Assembly (NCBI GenBank): GCA_910579935.1
Contig: CAJTVQ010000004.1
Span: 1 to 64,000 of the forward strand
Reading direction: 5' to 3'
Source of the DNA: an uncultured Lachnospiraceae bacterium
GTDB taxonomy: Bacteria > Bacillota > Clostridia > Lachnospirales > Lachnospiraceae
DNA: 64,000 nucleotides
The notes under the pieces were generated by a model that made no database searches, had not been told where the DNA came from, and worked only from the letters and a program-made list of their open reading frames with translations. Below are positions 31,463 through 41,184 of this stretch, piece by piece. A program made the translations under genes and the position numbers. The first letter of the stretch is position 1, and every line of letters begins with the position of its first letter.

Positions 31463-33148
31463 TCATCCGATTAACACGGTTTTCCCTTCAAATACAAAAC
31501 CATACTTTCGGATCCTCTCTTCCTGAATTCCTTTCGCTGCCAGCAAAGCCGCATATTTCTTCTCTTCTATTTGGTTCAGCGCCGACTGCAGCGTGTCTTC
31601 CAGTGTTTTTTCCCGTTTCGGATTATACACTTTGAATTCTATGATAATCGCAGCATCCGCTTCCTGTTTCGGTTCCAGCATAATATCATACCTGCCGAAC
31701 CCGCTCTCACGATTGGAAGTAATTCTATATCTATTCTCCAGTTCCACCATCAAGCCTAATACAAATCCATGATAAAATCGTTCCGGCTCCGTTCTCTTTG
31801 ATACCCTTTTTCCGGTGTCAAAAAAACTGAACGTCTCGCAGGCTACACGATTCATATATTCATTCATGGCCTCCACATCCCCCAGAAGCAAAGCCTTCAC
31901 AAAATCATTATAATCTGTAACATTTCCAAACCATCCCTTAATTATGTTTTTAAACATCAATCTCACTTCATGATTTGTCAGACCTAATTCATATTTAGGT
32001 TCTATGACATTGATGGAATCATACACTTCGTAGTCCGATACTTTTAAATAACCGCTGGCTAATAACAGGCTCCAGACCGCTTTCTCACTGCCATCCAGCT
32101 GGTCATAAACAATCTGCTCGTCAACCGGCATCCATAAATGCTCTCCCTGCATCAGCCTTTCAAACGCTTGTTTCATATTGCCGTTTCCCTCACGGAGAAG
32201 TTTTCCCACAAGTCCGTTGGAACTGGTATTCGCCCAATAAGCCGCCAATTTCCCCGTATCCAAAAAGTTCAGAATGGACCATGGATTATAAATGTCCCGT
32301 TCACTTCCGAATGTGAATCCGTCATACCAATACTTAACCTCTTCCTTATCTTCCATCCCATATTCATCCATTGCCGTAAATACTTCTTTTTCCGTAAATC
32401 CAAACACTGTTTCATATTCATTGGACGTAACAGTTACTACTTTCAGATGATTTAGATCAGAAAATACGGATTCTTTGCTGATCCGTGTAATACCCGTCAT
32501 AACTGCCCTCTCCATCCATGGATTCGTCTTAAAACTGGAATTAAAGAAACTTCTGGTAAATGCAGCCAGTTCCTCCCAATATCCTGCCAAATAAGCCTCC
32601 TGCATCGGTGTGTCATATTCATCCAACAGGATAATCACATTTTTCTTATAATAACGATACAGGTAATCTGACAACTGGTACAATGCCAATGTCGCATCCC
32701 CGTCATTCATATCCACGGAAACCCTGTCAAAAAATTCCCTGTCCCTTGCGGACATCACTTCACTATCCCGTAGAAATCCATACTGATTATATACATTGAC
32801 CAGCAACTGACAGATTTTGTATCTTGCTGTCAGATAATCCTTCTCCTTAATATTGGCAAAAGAGAGGCTGATCACCGGATAAGTCCCCTGCAACTTACGA
32901 TATTTCTCTTCCTTCCATATATCCAGCCCTTCAAATAAATCCCCCCGCCCTGCATGGTTTATGGAAAAAAACTGCTCCGTCATACTCATCGTCAATGTCT
33001 TTCCGAAACGCCGCGGCCGCATGATCAATGTAACCTCATCGCCGCTGTCCCACCATTCTTTCAGAAACCCCGTTTTATCCACATAAAAATATCCGTTTTC
33101 AATAATTTTGCCAAAATTCTGAACCCCGATCCCTATCGTTCTAGCCAC
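31463..33148 (-). CDS. AAA-ATPase_like / PD-(D/E)xK nuclease family protein
   Basis: The protein has 561 residues from a GTG at 33148 preceded by ACAGGAGGA. The N-terminus (VQNFGKIIENGYFYVDKTGF) and P-loop-like RPRRFGKTLTMSM belong to the AAA-ATPase_like family, with Walker B region VIILLDEYDTPMQEAY. The C-terminal DUF1703/PDDEXK_9 domain has GFGRYDIML and AAIIIEFKVY, with the D and ExK residues of a PD-(D/E)xK site. These genes are heavily expanded in gut Clostridia and Bacteroidetes, and their role is unknown, though they resemble NTPase-nuclease pairs of selfish or defensive elements. It stands as a single gene. Confidence 0.87.
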   Translation of the reverse strand: MARTIGIGVQNFGKIIENGYFYVDKTGFLKEWWDSGDEVTLIMRPRRFGKTLTMSMTEQFFSINHAGRGDLFEGLDIWKEEKYRKLQGTYPVISLSFANIKEKDYLTARYKICQLLVNVYNQYGFLRDSEVMSARDREFFDRVSVDMNDGDATLALYQLSDYLYRYYKKNVIILLDEYDTPMQEAYLAGYWEELAAFTRSFFNSSFKTNPWMERAVMTGITRISKESVFSDLNHLKVVTVTSNEYETVFGFTEKEVFTAMDEYGMEDKEEVKYWYDGFTFGSERDIYNPWSILNFLDTGKLAAYWANTSSNGLVGKLLREGNGNMKQAFERLMQGEHLWMPVDEQIVYDQLDGSEKAVWSLLLASGYLKVSDYEVYDSINVIEPKYELGLTNHEVRLMFKNIIKGWFGNVTDYNDFVKALLLGDVEAMNEYMNRVACETFSFFDTGKRVSKRTEPERFYHGFVLGLMVELENRYRITSNRESGFGRYDIMLEPKQEADAAIIIEFKVYNPKREKTLEDTLQSALNQIEEKKYAALLAAKGIQEERIRKYGFVFEGKTVLIG

Positions 33149-33163
33149 AATCCGTCCTCCTGT

Positions 33164-33211
33164 AAAAAACCGTTATACCAGGCAGTCTTTCCCTTAGTAT
33201 AACGGTTTTTT
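33164..33211 (-). terminator. Terminator after aminotransferase gene
   Basis: The long perfect stem AAAAAACCGTTATAC / GTATAACGGTTTTTT is followed by T residues on the minus strand. It lies 33 bases past the aminotransferase stop at 33244. The run of A and T on both sides makes it able to work in either direction. Confidence 0.85.
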
Positions 33212-33243
33212 ATCAAAAACACAACAATGTTTTGTCTATTCTT

Positions 33244-34419
33244 TTATCCCTTATGCTCCCTCCTCAGCCGCTCCACAAAATCCCGCAGCTTTCCGATGGC
33301 AGCCTTCAGGTTTTCCAATGAATATGCATAAGAGATACGCACAAACCCTTCCCCGCACTCACCAAACGCGGTCCCCGGGACTACCGCAACCTTTTCTTCC
33401 CTCAGAAAACGGTCCGCAAATTCTTCGCTGGTCATCCCGAACTCCTTAATGCACGGAAACACATAAAAGGCTCCAAAAGGCTCAAAACACTCCAATCCCA
33501 TTTCCTTAAACGTATGGAGCAGATAGCGCCGTCTCTGGTTGTAAGCCTCCCTCATCTGCTGCACATCCCCGTCCCCGTTCCGGAGCGCCTCCACTGCCGC
33601 ATACTGGCTTGTTGTAGGAGCGCACATAATGGCAAACTGGTGGATCTTCAGCATCTGCTCCATGATTGTTTCCGGCCCGCAGGCATACCCAAGTCTCCAT
33701 CCGGTCATGGCATAAGCCTTGGAAAAACCGTTAATGAGGATTGTCCTATCACGCATACCCGGCAGGGATGCAATAGACACATGCTTTCCGTTATAAGTAA
33801 GTTCCGCATATATTTCATCGGAGATCACAAACAAATCCTTTTCTACTACTACCTTTGCAACTTCTTCCAAATCCTTCCGCTCCATGATCGCTCCGGTGGG
33901 ATTATTCGGGAACGGCAGAATCAAAACTTTCGTTTTCTCTGTTACCGCATCCAATAACTCCTGCGCGGTCAGCCGAAATTCATTCTCCGCTTTCAATTCA
34001 ATGATTACAGGCACTGCATTGGCCAGGATCGCACACGGTTCATAGGAAACATAACTTGGCTGGGGAATCAGCACCTCCTCACCTGCATTGATCATCGCCC
34101 GCAGTGCGATGTCGATGGCTTCCGAACCGCCCACTGTCACGATGACTTCCCGGCCTGAGTCATACTCGATGCCCTGCGTCCTCTTTATGTAATTGCATAT
34201 CTCAACTTTTAATTCCTTCAGTCCCGCATTGGAAGTATAGAACGTACGTCCTTTCTCCAGAGAATAAATGCCCTCGTCCCGGATATGCCAGGGTGTATCG
34301 AAATCCGGTTCGCCCACTCCGAGAGAAATTGCATCCTCCATCTCGCTTACGATATCAAAAAACTTACGGATACCGGAGGGCTTAATATCTACTACCTTAT
34401 CAGCTAACGGATTTCTCAT
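33244..34419 (-). CDS. PLP-dependent class I/II aminotransferase
   Basis: The protein has 391 residues. The fold-type I features are VGGSEAIDIALRA, ILPFPNNPTGAIM, VISDEIYAELTYNG and the lysine site INGFSKAYAMTGWRLGYACG, in which the Lys carries pyridoxal phosphate. A C-terminal arginine motif (EGFVRISYAYS) binds the substrate carboxylate. It resembles aspartate/aromatic aminotransferases of the PatA/AspC type. The exact amino acid cannot be read from sequence. Its first codon overlaps the Lrp-type regulator gene by four bases, so the two form an operon and the regulator probably answers to an amino acid handled by this enzyme. Confidence 0.93.
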   Translation of the reverse strand: MRNPLADKVVDIKPSGIRKFFDIVSEMEDAISLGVGEPDFDTPWHIRDEGIYSLEKGRTFYTSNAGLKELKVEICNYIKRTQGIEYDSGREVIVTVGGSEAIDIALRAMINAGEEVLIPQPSYVSYEPCAILANAVPVIIELKAENEFRLTAQELLDAVTEKTKVLILPFPNNPTGAIMERKDLEEVAKVVVEKDLFVISDEIYAELTYNGKHVSIASLPGMRDRTILINGFSKAYAMTGWRLGYACGPETIMEQMLKIHQFAIMCAPTTSQYAAVEALRNGDGDVQQMREAYNQRRRYLLHTFKEMGLECFEPFGAFYVFPCIKEFGMTSEEFADRFLREEKVAVVPGTAFGECGEGFVRISYAYSLENLKAAIGKLRDFVERLRREHKG

Positions 34420-34916
34420 GGCGTAATCTTCTCCCTTTCGTCTTCATATTTTTTAGTCAGTATCGTTCCGTGATCCTTATACTTTTTCAAAATAAAATGG
34501 GTCGCCGTACTGAGCACCGTATCCAGCGTGGACAGCTTATCGGATACAAACGTAGATACCTCTTTCAGCGATTTCCCCTCCAATGTTACCAGCAGGTCAT
34601 ACCCGCCGGAAATCAGATAAACGCTGTTCACCTCCGGATACTTATAAATCCGTTCCGCTATATTATCAAATCCCTGCCCTCTCTGCGGTGTCACGCGCAC
34701 CTCAATAAGCGCCGTCACCTTTTCGATTGCAGTCTTCTCCCAGTCGATCATCGTATGATAACCGCATATGATACCCTCTTTCTCCATGGCTGCCAGTTCA
34801 TTCACCACGTCGATTTCCTCCACGCCGAGAATCACTGCCAGTTCCTTCAGATCAATACGGCTGTTCCTCTCTATAATTGCTAACATCTGCTCTCTCATAC
34901 TTTCTGTTTCCTCCAT
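34416..34916 (-). CDS. Lrp/AsnC-family regulator
   Basis: The protein has 166 residues. An N-terminal winged helix (AIIERNSRIDLKELAVILGV, with EEIDVVNELAAMEKEGIICG) is followed by the RAM ligand-binding domain (ALIEVRVTPQRGQGFDNIAE, VYLISGGYDLLVTLEGKSLK). Members sense amino acids and act as dimers or octamers. Its gene overlaps the aminotransferase gene by four bases (ATGA type), so it likely regulates that operon. Confidence 0.92.
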   Translation of the reverse strand: MEETESMREQMLAIIERNSRIDLKELAVILGVEEIDVVNELAAMEKEGIICGYHTMIDWEKTAIEKVTALIEVRVTPQRGQGFDNIAERIYKYPEVNSVYLISGGYDLLVTLEGKSLKEVSTFVSDKLSTLDTVLSTATHFILKKYKDHGTILTKKYEDEREKITP

Positions 34917-34956
34917 TCCGCCCTATGGCAATTTTTCCTGTTTTCCGTCCGGCCCG

Positions 34957-35940
34957 TTACCCCAAGACCCTGTATATCTCATCCGGCTTCGGCAGTTCCA
35001 AAAAACGCCGTTCTTCCTCATTGATAACAACCCTGTCATGACTCCCCGTCGTTTTTCCGATGACTGCCGCCGGGATTCCGGTTCCTTCCAGAATCCTCGC
35101 CAGATCATATCCGTTATCCGCCGCCATCAGCAGACACCCTCCCGATAAAAGCTCATACGGATTTATTTCAAAAAATTCACATATTTCTATGGTTTCCTGC
35201 TTCACCGGAATCCGTTTCAAATCTATTTCCAGTCCAACGCCTGCTCCCTCTGCCAGTTCCCAAAGAGCGCCGAATATCCCACCCTCCGTTACGCCGTGCA
35301 TGGCACAAACGCCGGACTTAACGGCGGTGGCAGCCTCCGGTACAATCGACAGGAAACGGTCGAACTCCTTTGCTTCTTCCATAAAACGGAACGGATATTT
35401 AGTCAGCAGTTCCTTTTCTCTCTCCCTCGCCAAAATAGCAGTTCCTTCCAGTCCGATCCACTTGCTTGCCACAATATCCTGTCCCGGTCTTATCCTTTTT
35501 ACCGAAGCTTCTTCCCCCGTCAGACACCCGATACCCGTCATCGTAAAAACAGGACGGTTTACCGCCTCCGTCACCCGGATTCCGTCTCCTGCCGCCTGCA
35601 GGTTAAGCCGGCCGCATACTGCCTCTATCTGTTCCGTCATTATCCTGATATCGGATTCTTCCGTACTTGCCGGCAGAAGCGCGGAAAACATGACGGCAAC
35701 CGGTTCCGCCCCCGAAGCCGCCACGGCATTCGCCGCGCCGTATACTGCATGTTTTGCCGCATTCACGCCATTCCATACCACCGGCTGTACGGAAACGGCA
35801 GACAGTCCGCTTCCCTCCAAAGAAAAAACGGCGCAGTCTGCCCCTATCCCTGCGCCAGTTATTACTTCTTCCCTTTTTGTTTTGATCTGTTTCAAGACGG
35901 AGCGCTTCCAAACATTCTCCGTTAACTTACCGTTTTTCAT
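34957..35940 (-). CDS. AIR-synthase-related (HypE/ThiL-like) ATP-binding protein
   Basis: The protein has 327 residues of the AIR synthase superfamily. The N-terminal half has GIGADCAVF in place of the usual G-x-GDDA metal site, and AANAVAASGAEPVAVMFSAL. The C-terminal half has MHGVTEGGIFGALWELAEGA, which matches HypE (D/E-x-T-R/E-GG). It ends DEIYRVLG without the -PRIC cysteine of true HypE, and no hyp or hydrogenase genes are close. The family binds ATP and activates carbonyl or phosphate oxygen; the substrate here is unknown. It lies downstream of the VanW-family gene and upstream of the Lrp gene. Confidence 0.8.
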   Translation of the reverse strand: MKNGKLTENVWKRSVLKQIKTKREEVITGAGIGADCAVFSLEGSGLSAVSVQPVVWNGVNAAKHAVYGAANAVAASGAEPVAVMFSALLPASTEESDIRIMTEQIEAVCGRLNLQAAGDGIRVTEAVNRPVFTMTGIGCLTGEEASVKRIRPGQDIVASKWIGLEGTAILAREREKELLTKYPFRFMEEAKEFDRFLSIVPEAATAVKSGVCAMHGVTEGGIFGALWELAEGAGVGLEIDLKRIPVKQETIEICEFFEINPYELLSGGCLLMAADNGYDLARILEGTGIPAAVIGKTTGSHDRVVINEEERRFLELPKPDEIYRVLG

Positions 35941-36029
35941 CTTATCGCTGCTTCCTAATATAGTCAGATTAGATGCCCTTATGAACCGAATCCGGTGATG
36001 CCTGAAACAGCGCCGGGAGCCTCTGTCTG

Positions 36030-37793
36030 TTACTCTTCCCCTTCCGGCTGCTGTTCTTCGACAGGTTCGGGCTGAGGCTCTTCTGCCGGGGCAGGCTGCT
36101 GCTCCGGAGCCGGCTGCTGTTCCGCAGGCTGCTGTTCTGCCGGCGGAGCGGCAGGAGTCGCATACTGTGCCAAAGCGGCCGCCACATTCTTCACATGGTC
36201 GATGTTATTCGTTGCCACTGCCGCCAGCATTTCATTATAGGCATTTACATCATTCGTAGACAGACCAACCGTAGCCGTTCTCGGCACCATCTTATAACTG
36301 CTGCTGTTCACCTGCTCACGGCTGACCTCCACACCGTTCTCTGTCACTACTTTCCAAAGTTCCGCCTTATAACCGATATGTGCCGACTGAGACACCACCT
36401 GACCGATCGGCATTGCCACGTCCGTATATATCACATCGCTTTCCGGCCTCGTCACCGAAAGCACCTCGCTTTCATATTTGACACTGTGCCCCGCCGGCCT
36501 GGTTTCCACACCGTATATGGTAAATGTAATATCTTTCCCCTCTACATATCCGTCAATATAAATCGGATGTTCCGTATTGTTTACAAATCTGAAATCTTTT
36601 CCTGCCGATTCCGCAATGGCTGCATCCGCCGAAGGATCCACATAACTTACGATCATGGAATGATTGTGTCTCTCTGTCACTTCCAGTTCCGCCAGCAGCA
36701 CTGCATTGTACAGCGTTGTGGATACCTGACAGATTCCTCCGCCCAGACTGTCCACTACCTGTCCGTTCATATAAGACCCTGCCATATAATACCCGTTGTC
36801 CGTAGAAAACGGAGATACTGCCTTATAAGTGGAAAATTCATCTCCCGGATACAGGGTCGTACCCGCAATCAGATTACATCCGTTTGTTACGTTCGCGCTT
36901 CTGGAGGGACCGGACGAATTAAAGTTTGTGGAAAAAGTTCCGAGCACATCCTTCACCTGCAACAGCTCTTCCTCGCTTCCTCTCGGTTCATCCACCTTCG
37001 CCACAACCTCCAGCTGTGCATCCTCAAAATTCCATTCCTTTGTCAAATAATCATAAATACTGTTTAAAGAAGCTTCCTCATCGACAATATATCCGATTGT
37101 TCCGGGTGTAACGGAAAAACCGTCTCCCGTCTTGGTCAGCACTGCATCCTTTGCTTCCGAATTATACGGACTACACTGTTCCGCCAAAATCTGGCGAACC
37201 GCATCCTTGTCCAAATCATAGACCAGTTCAAACACTTTATTTTCATGCTGCAGATCCTGCAATACCTTATATCGCTGTATCACATTTCCTTTTTTGCCCA
37301 AAGCAACCGCATCTTTCGCCGCCTCGGGATTTCCCCATATCAATCCGAGGTCGCCAACTGTCATGGTTATCTGATTGTCATTGATGACATTCAATGTCAG
37401 ACTCCGGCCTTTCAGTTCCTCAATATGGGCTTCTACCGCATCAATTGCTTCCTCCACGGTTTTGCCGGAAACATTGATGGTCCCTATATAAACACCATCT
37501 GCGATGGTGTTACCGCCTGTGGAATTATTACCGCCTGCAGAAATGTTACCGTCTGACACAGCACTATCCGTTGAAGCGCCGTTACCGGCTGATGCTTCAC
37601 CATCTGTCGAAACTGCATTTTCATCTGCAGCGGCCGCCTCCGTATCGGTACGACTGCTCTCACCGCTGTTGCCTGCCATCACTTCCGCCGCATCTTTCTC
37701 AATCGACTGTGCCTGTACCGGCTGCTGCGGCTGTAATAAAACAAGTGACATAAAGGCTGCCAGAATAAATAATATCCTTCTCCTATTTTTCAT
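36030..37793 (-). CDS. VanW-family secreted/cell-wall protein
   Basis: The protein has 587 residues. A signal peptide or membrane anchor (about 1-28) is followed by an Ala/Ser/Asp-rich linker, two domains of the kind that precede VanW (peptidoglycan-binding type 4, e.g. LTLNVINDNQITMTVGDLGL), the VanW domain (LIAGTTLYPGDEFSTY; SLGGGICQVSTTLYNAVLLA; ERHNHSMIVSYVDPSADAA), a G5-like part, and a repetitive Pro/Glu/Gln tail over the last 45 residues (repeats of AEQQPAP type). VanW proteins are widespread in Clostridia, sit at the cell wall and have no proven enzyme activity. The tail may span the wall. Confidence 0.9.
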   Translation of the reverse strand: MKNRRRILFILAAFMSLVLLQPQQPVQAQSIEKDAAEVMAGNSGESSRTDTEAAAADENAVSTDGEASAGNGASTDSAVSDGNISAGGNNSTGGNTIADGVYIGTINVSGKTVEEAIDAVEAHIEELKGRSLTLNVINDNQITMTVGDLGLIWGNPEAAKDAVALGKKGNVIQRYKVLQDLQHENKVFELVYDLDKDAVRQILAEQCSPYNSEAKDAVLTKTGDGFSVTPGTIGYIVDEEASLNSIYDYLTKEWNFEDAQLEVVAKVDEPRGSEEELLQVKDVLGTFSTNFNSSGPSRSANVTNGCNLIAGTTLYPGDEFSTYKAVSPFSTDNGYYMAGSYMNGQVVDSLGGGICQVSTTLYNAVLLAELEVTERHNHSMIVSYVDPSADAAIAESAGKDFRFVNNTEHPIYIDGYVEGKDITFTIYGVETRPAGHSVKYESEVLSVTRPESDVIYTDVAMPIGQVVSQSAHIGYKAELWKVVTENGVEVSREQVNSSSYKMVPRTATVGLSTNDVNAYNEMLAAVATNNIDHVKNVAAALAQYATPAAPPAEQQPAEQQPAPEQQPAPAEEPQPEPVEEQQPEGEE

Positions 37794-37810
37794 AATCTCA
37801 CCTACTTGTA

Positions 37811-37918
37811 CTAAAAAATAAAATATGATAAAGTTGGAATAAGCATTGCAAGTACAATAATAATTATTATGACGGAAGAAATCAGCTTTCTCGTCTTCCT
37901 GTTGTGCATATTGAACAT
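37811..37918 (-). CDS. 35-residue single-pass membrane peptide
   Basis: The start at 37918 (MFNMHNRKTRKLISS) follows CGGAGG by 9 bases. The peptide has a positively charged N-terminus, a hydrophobic stretch rich in Ile (IIIIIVLAMLIPTL), and ends SYFIF. Positive-inside rules put the basic end in the cytoplasm. It sits 17 bases upstream of the VanW gene on the same strand, so the two probably share a transcript. Tiny proteins of this build beside membrane or stress genes are common in Firmicutes and easily missed; no function is known to me. Confidence 0.6.
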   Translation of the reverse strand: MFNMHNRKTRKLISSVIIIIIVLAMLIPTLSYFIF

Positions 37919-37964
37919 GTAAACCAACCTCCGGGTTATCTCTCTACTTGAAAGGATATTATAT

Positions 37965-38573
37965 ATGAAATTACCCTTTTTTGCAAGTTTTATCGTATTT
38001 CTTATCGTCATCTCCTACCAGATTTCAAAATCCCGGCGTTATACGGAAAAAATGGAAAATTCCTTTTGGGAAAGGGAACTTAAGGCAAACAATACCAGGC
38101 GGAAATCCCTGGAACATTTAAACTACATTACCATCCCTTTCGAGACGCTTCCCATGTCCGTCATGACAGACGACGAATCCGTTTTGGAATACCAGCAGAC
38201 CCTCCGTTCGCTTGCCGGCTCTCCTATCGTAAACTTTACCGGCATCAGCAACACGGACCTGAAACTGCAATACGGAGCTCCCAATATTGACCTGTTGATG
38301 CGGTACGACCAAAACTACACAACTCTTGCCTGCACTTTACAGCGTTGGGCGGAAAAACTATATGAGGCGGGCCATACTGCCGAAACACGGCAGATTTTAG
38401 AATTTGCCGTTTCCACTGACACAGATGTCAGCAATACCTACAAACTTCTTGCTTCTATCTACACCTCGGAAGGGAACCCCGATAAGATTGCCGCACTAAA
38501 GGAGCGGGCAGAAAATTTAAATTCCGGAACAAAGAATATGATCCTCCGCCTTTTACAGGAATTTAATTCCTGA
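37965..38573 (+). CDS. Membrane-anchored protein with TPR-like end
   Basis: The protein has 202 residues. The N-terminus (MKLPFFASFIVFLIVISYQI) is a membrane anchor. A charged linker with ENSFWERELKANNTRRKSLE follows, then a helical C-terminal half resembling one or two TPR units (AEKLYEAGHTAETRQILEFA; YKLLASIYTSEGNPDKIAAL). I remember similar proteins from Lachnospiraceae but no function. It is divergent from the 35-residue peptide/VanW genes, with 46 bases between starts, so the two transcripts share a control region. Confidence 0.65.
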   Translation: MKLPFFASFIVFLIVISYQISKSRRYTEKMENSFWERELKANNTRRKSLEHLNYITIPFETLPMSVMTDDESVLEYQQTLRSLAGSPIVNFTGISNTDLKLQYGAPNIDLLMRYDQNYTTLACTLQRWAEKLYEAGHTAETRQILEFAVSTDTDVSNTYKLLASIYTSEGNPDKIAALKERAENLNSGTKNMILRLLQEFNS

Positions 38574-38608
38574 TTCCGGCAGGTCAGTCTGCCTTTCGTC
38601 GCTCATCA

Positions 38609-39295
38609 CTATTTTATGCCTGTCTTTCCGTTTATATGACCGTTCTTTTTGGGACTCTGCTGCCGGAGTCTCTTTTTATAGTCTTCGCAATGCTCTGTCA
38701 AAAAACATTCTTCACACTTCGGAGTGGGCGCCTTGCAGATTTCCCTTCCCAGGGTAATCAGCTGGATATTCCAAAGAATCCAATGTTCCTTCGGCAGCTT
38801 CTTCATCAGATCCTTTTCCACTTTCTCCGGTTCTTCTTCCTTCGTCAGCCCCAGTTTCTTTGATATCCTCTTCACATGGGTATCCACTACGATACTTGGA
38901 TCGTTATAGATATTTCCCCTTATGACATTCGCTGTTTTACGTCCCACTCCCGCAAGAGAAGTCAGGTCTTCCAGCGTTCTTGGCACCTCCCCACCGAACT
39001 TTTCCATCAAATCCTTACAGCAGGCAATGATATTTTTGGCCTTATTATGATAAAATCCGGTGGAATGAATATCCTTCTCCAGTTCTTTCAGGTCCGCCTC
39101 CGCAAAGGCCTGTACATTCGGATACTTACGGAACAGACTTTCCGTGACCACATTTACCCGCGCATCCGTACACTGCGCGCTCAGTATCGTGGCGATCAGC
39201 AGCTGCCACGCATTTTCGTGTTCCAGTGAACAACGGTACTCCGTACCATATCTCTCGTCCAGTAAATTCAATATCGCCTCTGTCTTCTTCGTCAT
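38609..39295 (-). CDS. nth: Endonuclease III
   Basis: The protein has 228 residues. The helix-hairpin-helix LTSLAGVGRKTANVIRGNIY is followed by VVDTHVKRISKKLGL with the catalytic Asp. The catalytic Lys lies in SAQCTDARVN/VT context near residue 40. A C-terminal 4Fe-4S loop (CKAPTPKCEECFLTEHC) has the C-x6-C-x2-C-x5-C spacing. The enzyme removes oxidised pyrimidines and nicks abasic sites in base excision repair. It is downstream of the B12-binding radical SAM gene on the same strand. Confidence 0.95.
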   Translation of the reverse strand: MTKKTEAILNLLDERYGTEYRCSLEHENAWQLLIATILSAQCTDARVNVVTESLFRKYPNVQAFAEADLKELEKDIHSTGFYHNKAKNIIACCKDLMEKFGGEVPRTLEDLTSLAGVGRKTANVIRGNIYNDPSIVVDTHVKRISKKLGLTKEEEPEKVEKDLMKKLPKEHWILWNIQLITLGREICKAPTPKCEECFLTEHCEDYKKRLRQQSPKKNGHINGKTGIK

Positions 39296-39372
39296 CCCTA
39301 TACCCCGTTTCCGCTTTATCCCGCGTTTTTATCCTGTATTTTCTTCCTCATCCGCTTTTCCGGCGCTGCCGT

Positions 39373-41184
39373 CTAATACGGGCATATCTTCGTCTCTGCT
39401 TCTTTTGTCAGGGGATTTCTCCTGCCGTAATCAAACAATACCATCTGCGGTTCCTCCAGCCTGTCCATGCCGGCCGGCGCCTCTACCCACACCGGATAGC
39501 AGAACACCTCCATATGGGTCATCCGGGCCGCCTGCCTCGGCTGAAACGCACCGTAATCCGGCAGTACTTCCCGCATCCGTTCCTCGTCCTCATAAAAATG
39601 CCGTATCCTGCCCTTATACTCCGACAGATCCTTTGCAAACCCGGGACGGCTCTTCATATTTTCCCTGAGATACATATCATAAGTCAGAAGTTCCCGGTAC
39701 AACGCCTCCCGTCCGCCGTCATGGCAACAGGCAAATCCCAGCAATACCTCATAACGGTAACTCCTTGACGGATTATTTAGAAAATATCCGTTTTCTTCAT
39801 AATAATCCGCCAGCTTTTCATAAAAGGCAAACGGACTTTCAAAAACGCGCTCCAATACCGGCAGCGTATGGGCAAACTGACCGCTGTTATAGTACAGCTC
39901 CACCATTTCTTCTATTTTCTTCAGCTTACATATCTCTTCATAAGAAATCCATTTTGAGTATAGCACTTCATACGGCGGAAGAGAAGTGTAATTTATTCCA
40001 TAACCGCCTGCCTTTTCGTACATGGGCGAACCCTTCAGTACTTTCAGGAAACCCAGCTGCAGCTGCTGTGCCCTCATCCCGTACACTTCATTGAACGAAT
40101 GCCTGAAACTGTTATAATCTTCAAAAGGCAGTCCTGCAATTAAATCCAGATGGACATGCACATTCCGTGTCCTGAGAATCCTTTGCACCGCCTCCCGCAG
40201 TTTCCCCATATCCGTATAACGGTTAATCTCCCTCAGCGTATCCGGATTTACGGACTGTACCCCTATTTCCAGCTGCACCAGACCCGGCCGCATTTCCGAC
40301 AATAGTGTCAGTTCTTCCTCATCCAGCAAATCCGCAGCTATTTCAAAATGAAAATTCGTAATTCCGTTATCATGTTCCAGTATATACCTCCAGACTGTCC
40401 GCGCGTGTTCCCTGCTGCAGTTGAACGTCCTGTCTATGAATTTTACCTGAGCCACTTTATGCTCCAAAAAGAACTGCAGCTCATCCTTCACGGTTTCCAT
40501 ATCCCGCAGCTGCACGCTCCGGTCGATGGAAGATAAACAGTAACTGCACCGGAACGGACACCCACGGCTTGACTCGTAATAAATAATACGGTTGCGGAAA
40601 TTTTCCATATCTTTATATAAAAAGGGCAGCGCACCGATATCCGTTGCTTTCCTCACACCGGTTCTGAAAATCTGCCTTTCCTTCCGGTACACGATCCCGT
40701 CTATTTTACCAAGCCCGCTTCCGCTCTTTCCGCCTTTTCCTCTTTTCCCGTTTGCAGACATATCCGCCGTATCCGCATAGTATTCCAGCAGCTCCGTAAA
40801 CGTCTGCTCTCCTTCACCCACCATAATACCGCTTACCGCAGGGATTTCCTCCAGAATCCGCTCTGCATCAAAGGACACTTCGGGTCCGCCCAGCCATATG
40901 GGAACTCCCGGCAGAACCTTGGCAAGTTCGGCTGACAATTCCCGGATCATACGCCAGTTCCATATATAGCAGGAAAACGCTGCCACATCCGGTTTTTTCC
41001 TGTATAGGTCGGAAAGGATTGCATCCGTCTGCTGATTGATGGTATACTCCGAAATTTCAATCTGTATTTCGCTCCTCCCCAACCCTGCCGTTTTCAATCT
41101 TTCCTGCGCATACGCCTTCAGACTGTACACCGCCGGATTGGAATGGATATACTTCGCATTCACTGCTGCCAGTAAAACTTTCAT
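39373..41184 (-). CDS. B12-binding radical SAM protein (DUF4080 type)
   Basis: The start used is ATG 41184 (MKVLLAAVNAKYIHSNPAVY), right after GGAGGG, giving 603 residues; longer frames upstream have no site. An N-terminal cobalamin-binding domain (to about 130) is followed by a radical SAM domain with the 4Fe-4S motif RGCPFRCSYCLSS (C-x3-C-x2-C), VKFIDRTFN, and a C-terminal DUF4080 region. The group is annotated as a B12-dependent radical SAM enzyme of unknown substrate, possibly a methyltransferase. Just upstream of the start is a run of near repeats of TTGCA (41200-41245). Confidence 0.87.
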   Translation of the reverse strand: MKVLLAAVNAKYIHSNPAVYSLKAYAQERLKTAGLGRSEIQIEISEYTINQQTDAILSDLYRKKPDVAAFSCYIWNWRMIRELSAELAKVLPGVPIWLGGPEVSFDAERILEEIPAVSGIMVGEGEQTFTELLEYYADTADMSANGKRGKGGKSGSGLGKIDGIVYRKERQIFRTGVRKATDIGALPFLYKDMENFRNRIIYYESSRGCPFRCSYCLSSIDRSVQLRDMETVKDELQFFLEHKVAQVKFIDRTFNCSREHARTVWRYILEHDNGITNFHFEIAADLLDEEELTLLSEMRPGLVQLEIGVQSVNPDTLREINRYTDMGKLREAVQRILRTRNVHVHLDLIAGLPFEDYNSFRHSFNEVYGMRAQQLQLGFLKVLKGSPMYEKAGGYGINYTSLPPYEVLYSKWISYEEICKLKKIEEMVELYYNSGQFAHTLPVLERVFESPFAFYEKLADYYEENGYFLNNPSRSYRYEVLLGFACCHDGGREALYRELLTYDMYLRENMKSRPGFAKDLSEYKGRIRHFYEDEERMREVLPDYGAFQPRQAARMTHMEVFCYPVWVEAPAGMDRLEEPQMVLFDYGRRNPLTKEAETKICPY

